From: Actinosynnema sp042752395
Lineage (GTDB): Bacteria > Actinomycetota > Actinomycetes > Mycobacteriales > Pseudonocardiaceae
Assembly: GCF_042752395.1 (NCBI RefSeq)
Contig: NZ_JBHYXZ010000006.1
Coordinates: forward strand, 47,873 to 111,872
DNA: 64,000 bases
Direction of reading: 5' to 3'
This document shows, piece by piece, positions 35,201-44,337 of the stretch. Within the stretch, counting starts at the first letter, position 1. Every line of letters begins with the position of its first letter. The position numbers were made by a program, and so were the translations under genes. The notes under the pieces were generated by a model, which saw only the letters and a program-made list of their open reading frames with translations, was not told the origin of the DNA and ran no database searches.

Positions 35201-35725
35201 CCGCGGGGCCGCGGGCCCCGCCGCGACCGGCGCCGGCGGGCGATCCTGGAGGCGACGCTGCGGGTCGTGGCGCGCGACGGCGTGGCCGGCGTGAGCCACC
35301 GGTCCGTGGCCCGGGAGGCGGGCGTGCCCACGACGTCCACCACCTACTACTACGCGACGCTGGACGACCTGCTGATCGCCACGCTCACGTGGTCGGCCGA
35401 GCAGATGGCGGCGAGCTTCCGCGAGGTGCCCCTGACGCCCCCGGCGGTGGCGCGGTTCGTCGCGGACGCCGCCGGCCCGCACCGCGACCGGACCCTCGCG
35501 GAGTACGAGCTGTACCTGCTGGCGGCGCGCCGCCCGGAGCTGCGCCCGGCGGCCCGCCGGTGGATCTCGCTCATGACCGGGGTCGCCGGCCCGCGCGACC
35601 CGGTGGCGCTGCGCGCGGTCCTCGCGGGGCTCGACGGGCTGCTGATCCAGGCGTTGATCGCGGATTTCCCCCCAATGGCGGAGGAATTGGAGCCCGTCGT
35701 GTCCCTTCTGATGCTTGGCGGATGA
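35201..35725 (+). CDS. TetR-family regulator, 5' end missing in gap
   Basis: About 174 residues are visible. RRRAILEATLRVVARDGVAG and HRSVAREAGVPTTSTTYYY are a TetR helix-turn-helix; the rest is a helical ligand domain ending LLMLGG. The start codon must lie inside the N gap or be lost. Its position after the SMR gene suggests it controls that transporter. The stop overlaps an ATG at 35722 (ATGA), although the next gene probably starts at 35749. Confidence 0.75.
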   Translation, partial: PRGRGPRRDRRRRAILEATLRVVARDGVAGVSHRSVAREAGVPTTSTTYYYATLDDLLIATLTWSAEQMAASFREVPLTPPAVARFVADAAGPHRDRTLAEYELYLLAARRPELRPAARRWISLMTGVAGPRDPVALRAVLAGLDGLLIQALIADFPPMAEELEPVVSLLMLGG

Positions 35726-35748
35726 CCTTCGCGCGGGACACTGGTGGC

Positions 35749-36318
35749 ATGAGGTTCGCCGGTCGTGAGTCGTGGCAGGTGTCACACGGGACGAGTCAGA
35801 CGGTCAACACCGCGCTGTTCGTCCGGGACACGCTCGCGCTCTCGGTCGAGACCGTGCCCGAGCTGCCCGGGCTCGACCCGTCCGTGCCGGTCGTGGTCCC
35901 GCCGGGGATCGACCGCGCGGGCGCGGCCGAGGAGTGGCTCGGCTGGTGGGCCGACGTGCTCGACCACGCCCGGGCCGAGTTGCCCGGCAGCGCGCCGGAC
36001 GACCCGGCCGGCCCGTCGTTGCAGATCAGGCCCGCGTTGCGGGCGGCCGTGCTGGCGCTGGGCGAGGCGGCGGCCGAGTACGACCACCGGTACGTGACGT
36101 CCCGGGGCGCGTTGCCGATCGGCGAGGTGGTGCGCGGCGTCGAGGGCAGGCTCGGCCGGTACGCGCGGCCGTTCCGGCTGGTGATCACCGAGGTGCCGGT
36201 GCAGGGCATGGTGTGGGAGCGGATGACCGAGACGCACGTGATCGCCTCGCAGCGCTTCCTGGTCGACCCGGCCCGGTCCGCGCCCGCGCTGCGGGCCGTG
36301 GTGGAGTCGCTGGCCTGA
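35749..36318 (+). CDS. Hypothetical protein (189 aa)
   Basis: Starts MRFAGRESWQVSHGTSQTVN at 35749; the in-frame ATG at 35722 is an alternative. GACACT followed by six bases before the ATG looks like a leaderless promoter with a weak -10. Soluble alpha/beta protein, with a central ALGEAAAEYDHRYVTSRGAL helix. No known family recognised. Confidence 0.65.
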   Translation: MRFAGRESWQVSHGTSQTVNTALFVRDTLALSVETVPELPGLDPSVPVVVPPGIDRAGAAEEWLGWWADVLDHARAELPGSAPDDPAGPSLQIRPALRAAVLALGEAAAEYDHRYVTSRGALPIGEVVRGVEGRLGRYARPFRLVITEVPVQGMVWERMTETHVIASQRFLVDPARSAPALRAVVESLA

Positions 36319-36322
36319 CCGC

Positions 36323-36343
36323 CGGGGGTAGGGCCAACCCCCG
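36323..36343. terminator. GC-rich hairpin
   Basis: CGGGGGT (36323-36329) and ACCCCCG (36337-36343) pair perfectly with a 7-nt loop just after the previous stop. No T-run. Confidence 0.45.
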
Positions 36344-36429
36344 TACCGGATCGGGGGTCTCCCCGGTGGGTCGGCCGGGTCGCCGCGCCTAGCGTGGGGG
36401 TCGACAACACGACGCCTGAGGGGGCAGCG

Positions 36430-37218
36430 GTGGTTAAGCGGATCGCGGTGGGTGCGGGGGTGGCGGTGGCCGCGGTGCTCGTGCTGACGTCGTGCGTGCG
36501 GCTCGTGCAGAACGGCTTCGACGACCGGCACTCGCTGTCCGACCGGGTGACCGAGGTCCGGGTCCAGAACGGCTCCGGCAACGTGACCGTGCGCGGCGGC
36601 GACAGCGGGGCGGGGACCGACATCCGCCGGCGCGTCGAGTACCCGAAGGGCCGGGACAAGCCCGAGGGCGTCTCGTACCGCCTGGAGGGCACCACCCTCG
36701 TCCTGGACGGCTGCGGCAGCCGGTGCTCGGTGGACTACGACGTCACCCTGCCCTCCGCGGACGTCCGGATCACCGGCGAGAACTCCTCCGGCGACGTCCA
36801 CCTGGAGCGCGTGGCGAGCGTGGACCTGCACGTCGGCTCCGGCAACGCGACGTTCCGCGACGTGGCGGGTTCGGTGCGCGTCGACAACAGCTCGGGCGAC
36901 CTGGACGTCGTGGCCGTGGGCGGCGACTTCACCGGCCGGGTCGGCTCCGGCAACACCAGGCTGTCCGGTATGCGCGGCGCGGTCACCGTCGAGAGCAGCT
37001 CCGGCGACGTGGACCTCGCCACCGACGCGGTGAAATCCGTGCGCGCCGACGCGGGCAGCGGCAACCTGACCGTCGTCGTGCCGCCGGGCTCCTACCGCGT
37101 CGACGCGGCCACCGGCAGCGGGGAGACGGCCGTCTCCGTCGCCGACGACCCGAACGGCGCGGCCGAGCTGTACCTGCGCTCCGGCAGCGGCGACGTCACG
37201 GTCCGCGCCGCCGCCTAG
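36430..37218 (+). CDS. DUF4097-type beta-repeat lipoprotein
   Basis: 262 residues from the GTG at 36430 (GAGGGGGCAGC upstream). Lipobox VLVLTSC gives a lipidated Cys near residue 21. The rest is a right-handed beta-solenoid with alternating GSGN and SSGD turns (VQNGSGNVTVRGG, ENSSGDVHLERV, VGSGNTRLSG, ESSSGDVDLATD, LRSGSGDVTVRAA), typical of DUF4097. Function unknown; probably an envelope adhesin-like or structural protein. Confidence 0.85.
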   Translation: MVKRIAVGAGVAVAAVLVLTSCVRLVQNGFDDRHSLSDRVTEVRVQNGSGNVTVRGGDSGAGTDIRRRVEYPKGRDKPEGVSYRLEGTTLVLDGCGSRCSVDYDVTLPSADVRITGENSSGDVHLERVASVDLHVGSGNATFRDVAGSVRVDNSSGDLDVVAVGGDFTGRVGSGNTRLSGMRGAVTVESSSGDVDLATDAVKSVRADAGSGNLTVVVPPGSYRVDAATGSGETAVSVADDPNGAAELYLRSGSGDVTVRAAA

Positions 37219-37500
37219 GCGCCCACCCCGTCGGGCCCCGGCGGGGGCGCCGCCCCCGGGCGCCCCCCCGGGGGGGGTGGGTGGCGGCGCAAAACCCCCC
37301 CGGGGCAACCCCCCGCCACCCCCCCGGGGGGACGGCGGAGGGTTNNNNNNNNNNCTCCGCGCGGCCCGGGGGCCCGCCCGGGCCCGCCCCCCCCCTCGCG
37401 CCCCCCCCCGCGGGCCCCGGGCGGGCGCCGCCCCCCGTCCGCCCGGCGGGGGCCTTCGAGTGTCCCGGATCACCACCCGGCGGGAACACCGGACGGCCTC
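37219..37500. other. Homopolymer-rich tract with assembly gap
   Basis: From 37219 to about 37480 the sequence is dominated by runs of C and G, with ten N at 37345-37354. It probably consists of poor contig ends; no gene is seen, and the distance to dnaK is unreliable. Confidence 0.8.
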
Positions 37501-37522
37501 CCGCCGTTGGACAGGCAGGAAG

Positions 37523-37543
37523 GTTGAGCCGGGCGGGCTCAAG
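37523..37543. promoter_or_regulatory. HAIR box 1 (HspR operator) upstream of dnaK
   Basis: GTTGAGC-N7-GCTCAAG, one base from the HAIR consensus form CTTGAGY-N7-RCTCAAG. Confidence 0.85.
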
Positions 37544-37562
37544 TCCGCCGCTCCGGGCTAAA

Positions 37563-37583
37563 CTTGAGCCGGTACCGCTCAAC
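37563..37583. promoter_or_regulatory. HAIR box 2 (HspR operator) upstream of dnaK
   Basis: CTTGAGC-N7-GCTCAAC, 40 bp after box 1 and 37 bases before the dnaK ATG. Two HAIR boxes before dnaK are typical of actinomycetes. Confidence 0.85.
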
Positions 37584-37620
37584 GCGGGGCTCTCACAGAC
37601 GCACTACCAGGAGGAATCCA

Positions 37621-39474
37621 ATGGCGCGAGCGGTCGGCATCGACCTGGGGACGACCAACTCCGTCGTCGCGGTTCTCGAGGGTGGCGAGCCGACGGTGAT
37701 CGCCAACTCCGAGGGGTCGCGCACCACCCCGTCCATCGTGGCCTTCGCCAAGAACGGCGAGGTCCTCACCGGTCAGCCCGCCAAGAACCAGGCGGTGACC
37801 AACGTCGACCGGACGATCCGGTCCGTCAAGCGCCACATCGGCACGGACTGGAAGACGCCGGACATCGACGGCAAGCAGTACACGCCGCAGGAGATCAGCG
37901 CGCGCGTGCTCATGAAGCTCAAGCGCGACGCCGAGGCGTACCTGGGCGAGGAGATCACGGACGCGGTCATCACCGTGCCCGCCTACTTCGAGGACGCCCA
38001 GCGCCAGGCCACCAAGGAGGCCGGCCAGATCGCGGGCCTCAACGTGCTGCGCATCGTCAACGAGCCCACCTCCGCCGCCCTGGCCTACGGCCTCGACAAG
38101 GGCGACAAGGAGCAGACCATCCTGGTCTTCGACCTCGGTGGCGGCACGTTCGACGTCTCGCTGCTGGAGCTGGCCGAGGGCGTGGTCGAGGTCAAGGCGA
38201 CCTCCGGCGACAACCACCTCGGCGGCGACGACTGGGACCAGCGGATCGTGGACTGGCTGGTCGAGCGGTTCAAGCAGAGCAACGGCATCGACCTGACCAA
38301 GGACAAGATGGCGTTGCAGCGCATCCGCGAGGCGGCGGAGAAGGCCAAGATCGAGCTGTCCAGCTCGAACACCGCCTCCATCAACCTGCCCTACATCACC
38401 GTGGACGCGGACAAGAACCCGCTGTTCATGGACGAGACGCTGTCCCGCGCCGAGTTCCAGCGCATCACCAACGACCTGCTGGAGCGCACCCGCGCCCCGT
38501 TCAACAACGTGATCAAGGACGCCGGCATCAGCGTCGGCGACATCGACCACGTGGTGCTCGTCGGCGGTTCCACCCGCATGCCCGCGGTGGCCGAGCTGGT
38601 CAAGGAGCTGACCGGCGGCCGCGAGCCGAACAAGGGCGTGAACCCGGACGAGGTCGTCGCGGTCGGCGCCGCCCTGCAGGCCGGCGTGCTGAAGGGCGAG
38701 GTCAAGGACGTCCTGCTGCTCGACGTCACCCCGCTGTCCCTGGGCATCGAGACCAAGGGCGGCGTGATGACCAAGCTCATCGAGCGCAACACGACGATCC
38801 CGACCAAGCGCTCGGAGATCTTCACCACCGCCGACGACAACCAGCCGTCCGTGCAGATCCAGGTCTTCCAGGGCGAGCGCGAGTTCGCCCGGGACAACAA
38901 GAAGCTCGGCATGTTCGAGCTGACCGGCCTGCCGCCCGCGCCGCGCGGCGTCCCGCAGATCGAGGTCACCTTCGACATCGACGCGAACGGCATCGTGCAC
39001 GTGTCCGCGAAGGACATGGGCACGGGCAAGGAGCAGCGGATGACGATCACCGGCGGCTCCGCGCTGCCGAAGGACGACATCGAGCGCATGATCAAGGACG
39101 CCGAGGCGCACGCCGAGGAGGACAAGCGCCGCCGCGACGAGGCCGAGGTCCGCAACCAGGCCGAGACGCTGGTCTACCAGACGGAGAAGGTCCTCAAGGA
39201 GAACGAGGACAAGATCCCGGCCGACGTCAAGGAGAAGGTCACCGCGGCCATCGCCGAGACCACCGAGGCGCTCAAGGGCGAGGACATCGCCAAGGTCCGC
39301 GCCGCCGTGGAGAAGCTGGCCACGGAGTCCCAGGCCATCGGCCAGTCCCTGTACGCCAACACCGCACCCGCGGGCGACGCCGCGGGCGCCACCGGCGGCA
39401 CGACCGCCGGCGACGCGCCCAAGGCCGACGACGTGGTGGACGCGGAGATCGTGGACGAGGACGAGAAGAAGTGA
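37621..39474 (+). CDS. dnaK: Chaperone DnaK (Hsp70)
   Basis: 617 residues. Nucleotide-binding domain: VGIDLGTTNSVV at the N-terminus, VFDLGGGTFDVSLLEL (near residue 165), VLVGGSTRMPAV. The substrate domain follows (LLLDVTPLSLGIETKGG), and an Ala/Gly/Asp-rich tail ends DVVDAEIVDEDEKK. ATG at 37621 with AGGAGG upstream. The stop overlaps grpE (GTGA). First gene of an HspR-controlled heat-shock operon; two HAIR boxes precede it. Confidence 0.97.
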   Translation: MARAVGIDLGTTNSVVAVLEGGEPTVIANSEGSRTTPSIVAFAKNGEVLTGQPAKNQAVTNVDRTIRSVKRHIGTDWKTPDIDGKQYTPQEISARVLMKLKRDAEAYLGEEITDAVITVPAYFEDAQRQATKEAGQIAGLNVLRIVNEPTSAALAYGLDKGDKEQTILVFDLGGGTFDVSLLELAEGVVEVKATSGDNHLGGDDWDQRIVDWLVERFKQSNGIDLTKDKMALQRIREAAEKAKIELSSSNTASINLPYITVDADKNPLFMDETLSRAEFQRITNDLLERTRAPFNNVIKDAGISVGDIDHVVLVGGSTRMPAVAELVKELTGGREPNKGVNPDEVVAVGAALQAGVLKGEVKDVLLLDVTPLSLGIETKGGVMTKLIERNTTIPTKRSEIFTTADDNQPSVQIQVFQGEREFARDNKKLGMFELTGLPPAPRGVPQIEVTFDIDANGIVHVSAKDMGTGKEQRMTITGGSALPKDDIERMIKDAEAHAEEDKRRRDEAEVRNQAETLVYQTEKVLKENEDKIPADVKEKVTAAIAETTEALKGEDIAKVRAAVEKLATESQAIGQSLYANTAPAGDAAGATGGTTAGDAPKADDVVDAEIVDEDEKK

Positions 39475-40184
39475 CCCAGCCCGAGGAACAGCCCCACGTG
39501 GTGGTGCGCGACCGCAGGCGCATCGACCCGGAGACGGGCGAGGTGCGGACTCCCCCGGCCGACGAGGAGGCGCAGGCCAAGGCCGACGCCGACCCGACCG
39601 CGGAGACCGCGGCGAGCCCGGAAGCCGGTGCGGAGAGCGAGGGCGGCGGCAAGCACGCCGCCCCCGACGAGCCGGAGGAAGCCCACGTCGTCGACCCGTC
39701 CGTCGAGCTGAAGGCCCAGCTCGACGAGCGGACCGCCGACCTGCAGCGCCTCACCGCCGAGTACGCCAACTACCGCAAGCGCGTCGAGCGCGACCGGGAA
39801 CTGGTGATCACCACGGCCAAGGCGCAGGTCGCGGGCGAGCTGCTGGGCGTGCTCGACGACCTGGAGCGGGCCGGCGCGCACGGCGACCTCACCGGCGCGT
39901 TCAAGGCGGTGGCCGACAAGCTGGTCAACGCCCTGCACGGCACCGGCCTCGAGCCGTTCGGGCACGAGGGCGAGGAGTTCGACCCGTCCGTCCACGAGGC
40001 CGTGCAGCACAGCACCTCGCCGGACGTCAGCGGGCCGACCGTCACCGCCGTGCTCCGCCGCGGCTACCGGTTCGGCGAGCGCGTGCTGCGGCCCGCGCTG
40101 GTCGCGGTGACCGACCACGAGCCGGCCGCCGAGCAGTCCGCCGAGGACACCACCGAGAAGCCGGCCGAAGAGCAGCAGGACTGA
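39471..40184 (+). CDS. grpE: Nucleotide exchange factor GrpE
   Basis: 237 residues, GTG at 39471 overlapping the dnaK stop. Residues 1-80 are a long, charged, probably disordered extension. A helical coiled coil (LKAQLDERTADLQRLTAEYA) and the GrpE domain (YRKRVERDRELVITTAKAQV, GLEPFGHEGEEFDPSVHEAV, RRGYRFGERVLRPALVAV) follow. Releases ADP from DnaK. A short tail is rich in Glu. Confidence 0.95.
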   Translation: MTQPEEQPHVVVRDRRRIDPETGEVRTPPADEEAQAKADADPTAETAASPEAGAESEGGGKHAAPDEPEEAHVVDPSVELKAQLDERTADLQRLTAEYANYRKRVERDRELVITTAKAQVAGELLGVLDDLERAGAHGDLTGAFKAVADKLVNALHGTGLEPFGHEGEEFDPSVHEAVQHSTSPDVSGPTVTAVLRRGYRFGERVLRPALVAVTDHEPAAEQSAEDTTEKPAEEQQD

Positions 40185-40202
40185 GGAAGGGGGCGGCGTC
40201 CG

Positions 40203-41369
40203 TTGAGCGCTCGCGACTGGATCGAGAAGGACTTCTACCGCGAGCTGGGCGTCTCCTCCGACGCCTCGGCCGACGACATCAAGAAGGCGTACCGGAAGTT
40301 GGCGCGGGAACTGCACCCCGACGCCAACCCCGGTGACGCCCAGGCCGAGGCGCGGTTCAAGGCGGTGTCCGAGGCGTACGGCGTCCTGTCGGACTCCGCC
40401 AAGCGCAAGCAGTACGACGAGGCCCGCCGCCTCTTCGCGGGAGGCGGCGGGTTCCCCGGCGGCTTCGGCGGGGGCGGCGGGTTCGACGTCGGCGACCTGT
40501 TCGGCCGCCAGGGCGCGCAGGCGGGCGGCATGGGCGGGCTCGGCGACCTGCTCGGCGGCCTGTTCAACCGCCGGGCCGGCACGTCCGCGTCGGCCACCAG
40601 GCCGCGCCGCGGCGAGGACGTCGAGACCGACGTCCGGATCGACTTCACCGAGGCCGTCAAGGGCGCGACCGTGCCCATGCGGCTGTCCAGCCCGGCGACC
40701 TGCGGCACGTGCGCGGGCTCGGGCGCGCGTCCCGGCACGTCGCCGCGCACCTGCCCGAACTGCGGCGGCGCCGGCCTGGTGACCCGCAGCCAGGGCGCGT
40801 TCGCGTTCTCCGAGCCGTGCGCGGACTGCCGCGGCACCGGCCGGATCGTGGACGACCCGTGCCCGGAGTGCGGCGGCGACGGCGTCAGCACCAAGACCAG
40901 GACCCTCACCATCCGCATCCCCGCCGGTGTGGACGACGGCCAGCGGATCAGGCTGGCCGGGCAGGGCGAGCCGGGCCGCAACAACGGGCCCGCGGGCGAC
41001 CTGTTCGTGCGCGTGCACGTCAACCCGCACCCGATCTTCGGCCGGTCGGGCAACGACCTGACCGTGACCGTCCCCGTGACCTTCCCCGAGCTGGCCCTGG
41101 GCACGACGTTGACCGTGCCCACGCTCGAGGGCAAGGTGACCCTGAAGGTGCCCGCCGGCACGGCGAGCGGCCGCGTGCTGCGGGCCAAGGGCAAGGGCAT
41201 CGCCCGGCGTGACGGCCAGGTCGGCGACCTGCTGATCACGCTGAACGTGGCGGTGCCGAACAACATGGACGCCGCAGCCCGGGAGGCGTTGGAGAACTAC
41301 GCGTCGGTGACGGCGAAGCACGACCCGCGCGCGGAGCTCAACGCCCTGTTGGAGAAGAGGTCGGTGTGA
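40203..41369 (+). CDS. dnaJ: Chaperone DnaJ (Hsp40)
   Basis: 388 residues. TTG start at 40203 after GGAAGGGGG. J domain with HPD (RELHPDANPG), a Gly/Phe-rich region (GGGGFPGGFGGGGGF), then four zinc-binding motifs from residue 167: CGTCAGSG, CPNCGGAG, CADCRGTG, CPECGGDG. C-terminal substrate domains follow. Stimulates DnaK ATPase. It overlaps hspR (GTGA). Confidence 0.96.
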   Translation: MSARDWIEKDFYRELGVSSDASADDIKKAYRKLARELHPDANPGDAQAEARFKAVSEAYGVLSDSAKRKQYDEARRLFAGGGGFPGGFGGGGGFDVGDLFGRQGAQAGGMGGLGDLLGGLFNRRAGTSASATRPRRGEDVETDVRIDFTEAVKGATVPMRLSSPATCGTCAGSGARPGTSPRTCPNCGGAGLVTRSQGAFAFSEPCADCRGTGRIVDDPCPECGGDGVSTKTRTLTIRIPAGVDDGQRIRLAGQGEPGRNNGPAGDLFVRVHVNPHPIFGRSGNDLTVTVPVTFPELALGTTLTVPTLEGKVTLKVPAGTASGRVLRAKGKGIARRDGQVGDLLITLNVAVPNNMDAAAREALENYASVTAKHDPRAELNALLEKRSV

Positions 41370-41794
41370 GCTTCCCGTTCCCGCCCGGCACGGACGAGGA
41401 CACCCCTTTCTTCGTCATCTCCGTGGCCGCCCAGCTGTCCGGCCTGCACGCCCAGACGCTGCGGGCCTACGACCGGCTCGGTCTGGTGTCGCCCGGTCGC
41501 ACGTCCGGCGGCGGGCGGCGGTACTCGATGCGCGACATCGTGCTCCTGCGCGAGGTGCAGCGCCTCTCGCAGGAGGAGGGCGTGAACCTGGCCGGGATCA
41601 AGCGGATCATCGAGCTGGAGAACGAGGTCGGCGCGCTGCGCGCCAAGGTGCAGGAGCTGACCGAGCAACTGGCGTCCGCCATGGCCGCCGCCGAGCACGC
41701 CGCCGCGTCGGTGCACGCCTCGTACCGCCGTGACCTGGTGCCGGTCCGCCACGAGACCGCCCTGGTCGTCTGGAAACCGAACTCCAAGCGCTGA
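41366..41794 (+). CDS. hspR: Heat-shock repressor HspR (MerR family)
   Basis: 142 residues. MerR winged helix: FVISVAAQLSGLHAQTLRAY, DRLGLVSPGRTSGGGRRYS; then a coiled coil (IIELENEVGALRAKVQELTE). Last gene of the dnaK operon, so repressor and target form a feedback loop. Its HAIR operators lie before dnaK and clpB. The C-terminal ETALVVWKPNSKR is the tail typical of HspR. Confidence 0.96.
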   Translation: MSFPFPPGTDEDTPFFVISVAAQLSGLHAQTLRAYDRLGLVSPGRTSGGGRRYSMRDIVLLREVQRLSQEEGVNLAGIKRIIELENEVGALRAKVQELTEQLASAMAAAEHAAASVHASYRRDLVPVRHETALVVWKPNSKR

Positions 41795-41798
41795 CCCC

Positions 41799-41827
41799 GA
41801 CGCCCCGCGCCCACGGCCCGGGGCGTC
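41799..41827 (+). terminator. Terminator of the dnaK operon
   Basis: GACGCCCCG and CGGGGCGTC pair over 9 bp with an 11-nt loop, followed by ACTCTTT; five bases after the hspR stop. Confidence 0.88.
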
Positions 41828-42264
41828 ACTCTTTGGGGTGATCATCGGCCCGAAGTGTACGGAAACACTGTTACCGCACCTCGGTTAGCCATGAGGAACC
41901 CCGCGACGCCGACCCCCTCGCCACACCGGACGCCGCGGACCCCGCGTTCGCGCACTGCACCACTGCCGACGGGTCGAGCCGGGCCGTTCGTGCGGCACCT
42001 CGCCGCGCCGGTCCTCGCGGCACTGGGCCCGCCCGAACCGCGCCGACCGAGCCCGCTCGGACTGTGCCTGCCCGGACCGCGTCGCCTGATCACGCCACGC
42101 CACGCGCCGGCCGAAACGCGCCCGTCGAGCTTTCGCCGCCCGCCCGAGCGCCGCTGGATCGCGGTCATCGCCGAACCCCGGCCCTGACCTGCGCCTCCGG
42201 GCGCGGGATCGCGCCGTGGGGACGCGTCACCCGGGGGTGAACGTGAGGAGTTTCGTGAAGAGGG
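41828..42264. other. 437-bp stretch without a supported gene
   Basis: Very C-rich. Open frames exist on both strands but their translations are Pro/Arg-rich with no domain. Nothing else is seen apart from the tail of the terminator and less GC-rich sequence at 41850-41890. Confidence 0.5.
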
Positions 42265-43440
42265 TCAGTCCAGCGTGAACGGGTCGTACTTGATCCGGTC
42301 CAGGGGGGTGCCGGCGACGAGCATCCGGGACACGGTTGCCCGGATCATGGACGGCGAGCCGCACACCAGCACGTCCCGGTCCTCCCACGCCCCGTAGCGG
42401 GTGACCACGTCGGCCAGGGTGCCGCGTTCGACGCCCCGCGCGCCCGGGTCCGACTCCAGCACCGGCACGACGGTCAGCCACGGGTTCGTCATGGCGAACC
42501 GCTGGAGGTTGTCCAGGTCGTACAGGTCCTCGCGGGTCCGCCCGCCCATGAACAGGTGCACGCGCGGGTTCTCGCCCCACTGCGCCATCTCGTCGATGAT
42601 CGCGTGCATCGGCGCGACCCCGGTCCCGCCGGCGACCATCAGCACGTCCCGCCCCGACGTCCGGTCGACCGTGAGCCGCCCCATCGGCGGCCCCAGCCGC
42701 CAGACGTCACCCCGCTGGGTGTGGCCGACGACCGACCGGCTGACCCACCCGCCCTCGACCGAGCGGATGTGGAACTCGATGATCCCGTCCTCGCGCGGCG
42801 CGTTCGCGGGCGAGTAGTAGCGCCACAGCCGAGGGCGCTGCGGCGTCTCGACGCTCAGGTACTGCCCGGCCCGGTACCCCACCGGGTGATCCGGCTGGAG
42901 CCGCACGACGGCGAGGTCCCAGCTCACCCGCTGGTGGTCCAGCACGGTGGCGTGCCAGTACGCCGGCCCGTCGTCGGCCGCCGCCGCCTCCTGCATCGCG
43001 CGGGCCATGATGGTGTACGCCTCGGCCCACGCCATCTCGACCTTCGGCGTCCACGCGGGCCCGGCGTACTTCTTCACGGCCGCCAGCAGCGCCGTGCCGA
43101 CGGACTCGTAGTGCGCGTTCACCACCCCGAACTTGCGGTGGTCGCGCCCGAGCTGCCGCAGGAACGGGATGAGGTCGTCCGGTCTGTCCACCATCTGCAC
43201 GACGTGGACCAGCGCGCGCAGCAGGCGGCTGCGCTGGACCTCCATGTTCACCGGGAACATCTCCCGGGTCGCCGGCGCGAGGCTGAAGAGCATGCCGTAG
43301 AAGAACTTGGCGACCTCTTCGGCGCGCGGCTCCACCACCGCGAAGCTCTCCCGGATCATCCGCACCATTGCGGTGACACCGGGAGGGGGTTCGCGGTGTG
43401 GTGGGCTGGGGATGGGGCTCAACACGGCGTTCGCAGTCAT
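42265..43440 (-). CDS. Flavohemoprotein-like globin/reductase
   Basis: 391 residues. Residues about 25-155 are a globin (KFFYGMLFSLAPATREMFP; the proximal His candidate in GRDHRKFGV). Residues 165-275 form an FAD domain (RLWRYYSPAN is the RxYS motif), and 275-391 an NAD(P)H domain (VAGGTGVAPMHAI, VLVCGSPSMI, ending YDPFTLD). This is the nitric-oxide-dioxygenase layout. ATG at 43440; the first 22 residues are a Pro-rich extension. Confidence 0.88.
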   Translation of the reverse strand: MTANAVLSPIPSPPHREPPPGVTAMVRMIRESFAVVEPRAEEVAKFFYGMLFSLAPATREMFPVNMEVQRSRLLRALVHVVQMVDRPDDLIPFLRQLGRDHRKFGVVNAHYESVGTALLAAVKKYAGPAWTPKVEMAWAEAYTIMARAMQEAAAADDGPAYWHATVLDHQRVSWDLAVVRLQPDHPVGYRAGQYLSVETPQRPRLWRYYSPANAPREDGIIEFHIRSVEGGWVSRSVVGHTQRGDVWRLGPPMGRLTVDRTSGRDVLMVAGGTGVAPMHAIIDEMAQWGENPRVHLFMGGRTREDLYDLDNLQRFAMTNPWLTVVPVLESDPGARGVERGTLADVVTRYGAWEDRDVLVCGSPSMIRATVSRMLVAGTPLDRIKYDPFTLD

Positions 43441-43885
43441 GGTCCGGGCGCAGTCTCCACGTTTCTGGCGGCGCCAGCAAGGGCGCTACGTCCTCGTCAA
43501 GCTTCCATCCCCGACGAGGGGACACTAACCCGCCAACTGGCCGGTCGACTCCTTGATGCCACCTTCGAGTGCAGTGCGGACACGGAACGTCACGCGCTGC
43601 TCCGGCGAACGAGTGGACATTCCCTTCCACGTATACCGAAATCGGCGCTTGCGGCCCACCGCCGGGAGCACACCCAGCCGGGAGGTGTGGGCGGGATGAC
43701 ACGGGACGGCCCGGCGTCCGCGGTGGCGGCATCCGCCCCGGTGGCATATTCACTCCAGTGGCGGCTGCCGGACCGCACCCGTGCGGTGGACCGCAGCCGC
43801 CTGTGGATTCCCACCTGCGGATTGTGGACAACTCCACACCCCGTGTGGACAACCCGCTGCGACATGTGGGTGACCGACCCGGGTC
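43441..43885. other. 445-bp intergenic stretch with DnaA boxes
   Basis: No supported gene. Holds the flavohemoprotein promoter region and, at 43823-43852, two perfect DnaA boxes. A weak inverted repeat GTGGA/TCCAC occurs near 43610-43640. Confidence 0.5.
43823..43852. promoter_or_regulatory. Pair of DnaA boxes
   Basis: TGTGGACAA at 43823-43831 and 43844-43852, each the exact complement of TTGTCCACA, in the same orientation and 21 bp apart (two helical turns). No dnaA, dnaN or gyrase genes are nearby, so this is not oriC. Confidence 0.65.
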
Positions 43886-44260
43886 CTACCGGGAACGCTC
43901 GGCTGCGCTGCGTTCAACGCAGAACTCGTTGCCCTCCGGGTCGGTCAGCACGACCCAGCCCGTGCCGTCCGGGCGGCGCATGTCGGACTCGAGCGACGCG
44001 CCCAGCGCGAGCAGCCGCTCCACCTCGGCGTCACGCGTGGTGTCCGGCTGGAGGTCGAGGTGCACCCGGTTCTTGATCGTCTTCGGCTCCGGCACCTGGA
44101 TGAACAGCAGCCCCGGGCCCTCGGGGAGCGGGATCAGCACTTCGGGGTCGCCCGGGGCGTCTTCGTCGGAGAGGGGCCGGCCGGTCACGCCGCTCCAGAA
44201 GCGGGCCAGCTCGTAGGCGTCGCGGCAGTCGATGGTGATGTGGCGCACGAGTGAGGTCAT
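43886..44260 (-). CDS. VOC-family (glyoxalase-like) protein
   Basis: 124 residues forming the paired beta-alpha-beta-beta-beta modules of the VOC superfamily: VRHITIDCRDAYELARFWSG, then VHLDLQPDTTRDAEVERL and WVVLTDPEGNEFCV. Metal-site residues are partly present (His near the start, His at VHLDL, Glu at EFCV). Subtype and substrate are unknown. Confidence 0.85.
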   Translation of the reverse strand: MTSLVRHITIDCRDAYELARFWSGVTGRPLSDEDAPGDPEVLIPLPEGPGLLFIQVPEPKTIKNRVHLDLQPDTTRDAEVERLLALGASLESDMRRPDGTGWVVLTDPEGNEFCVERSAAERSR

Positions 44261-44337
44261 GCGGAGATCGTCGCGATCGGCCGGTCACGCCGCACGCGAG
44301 TTTCGCGGGGTGGTCCACGCCACACCCCCATCGTCGG

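Noticed and set aside
41855..42187. 110-codon frame in the spacer after hspR
   Set aside because: Translation is Pro/Arg/Thr-rich with no start signal, no domain and an equally open frame on the other strand.
43823..43852. Chromosomal origin of replication
   Set aside because: Only two boxes, no AT-rich unwinding region and no dnaA/dnaN nearby.
43590..43865. 91-codon frame opposite the DnaA-box region
   Set aside because: No ribosome site or recognisable family; the region is better explained as intergenic with DnaA boxes.
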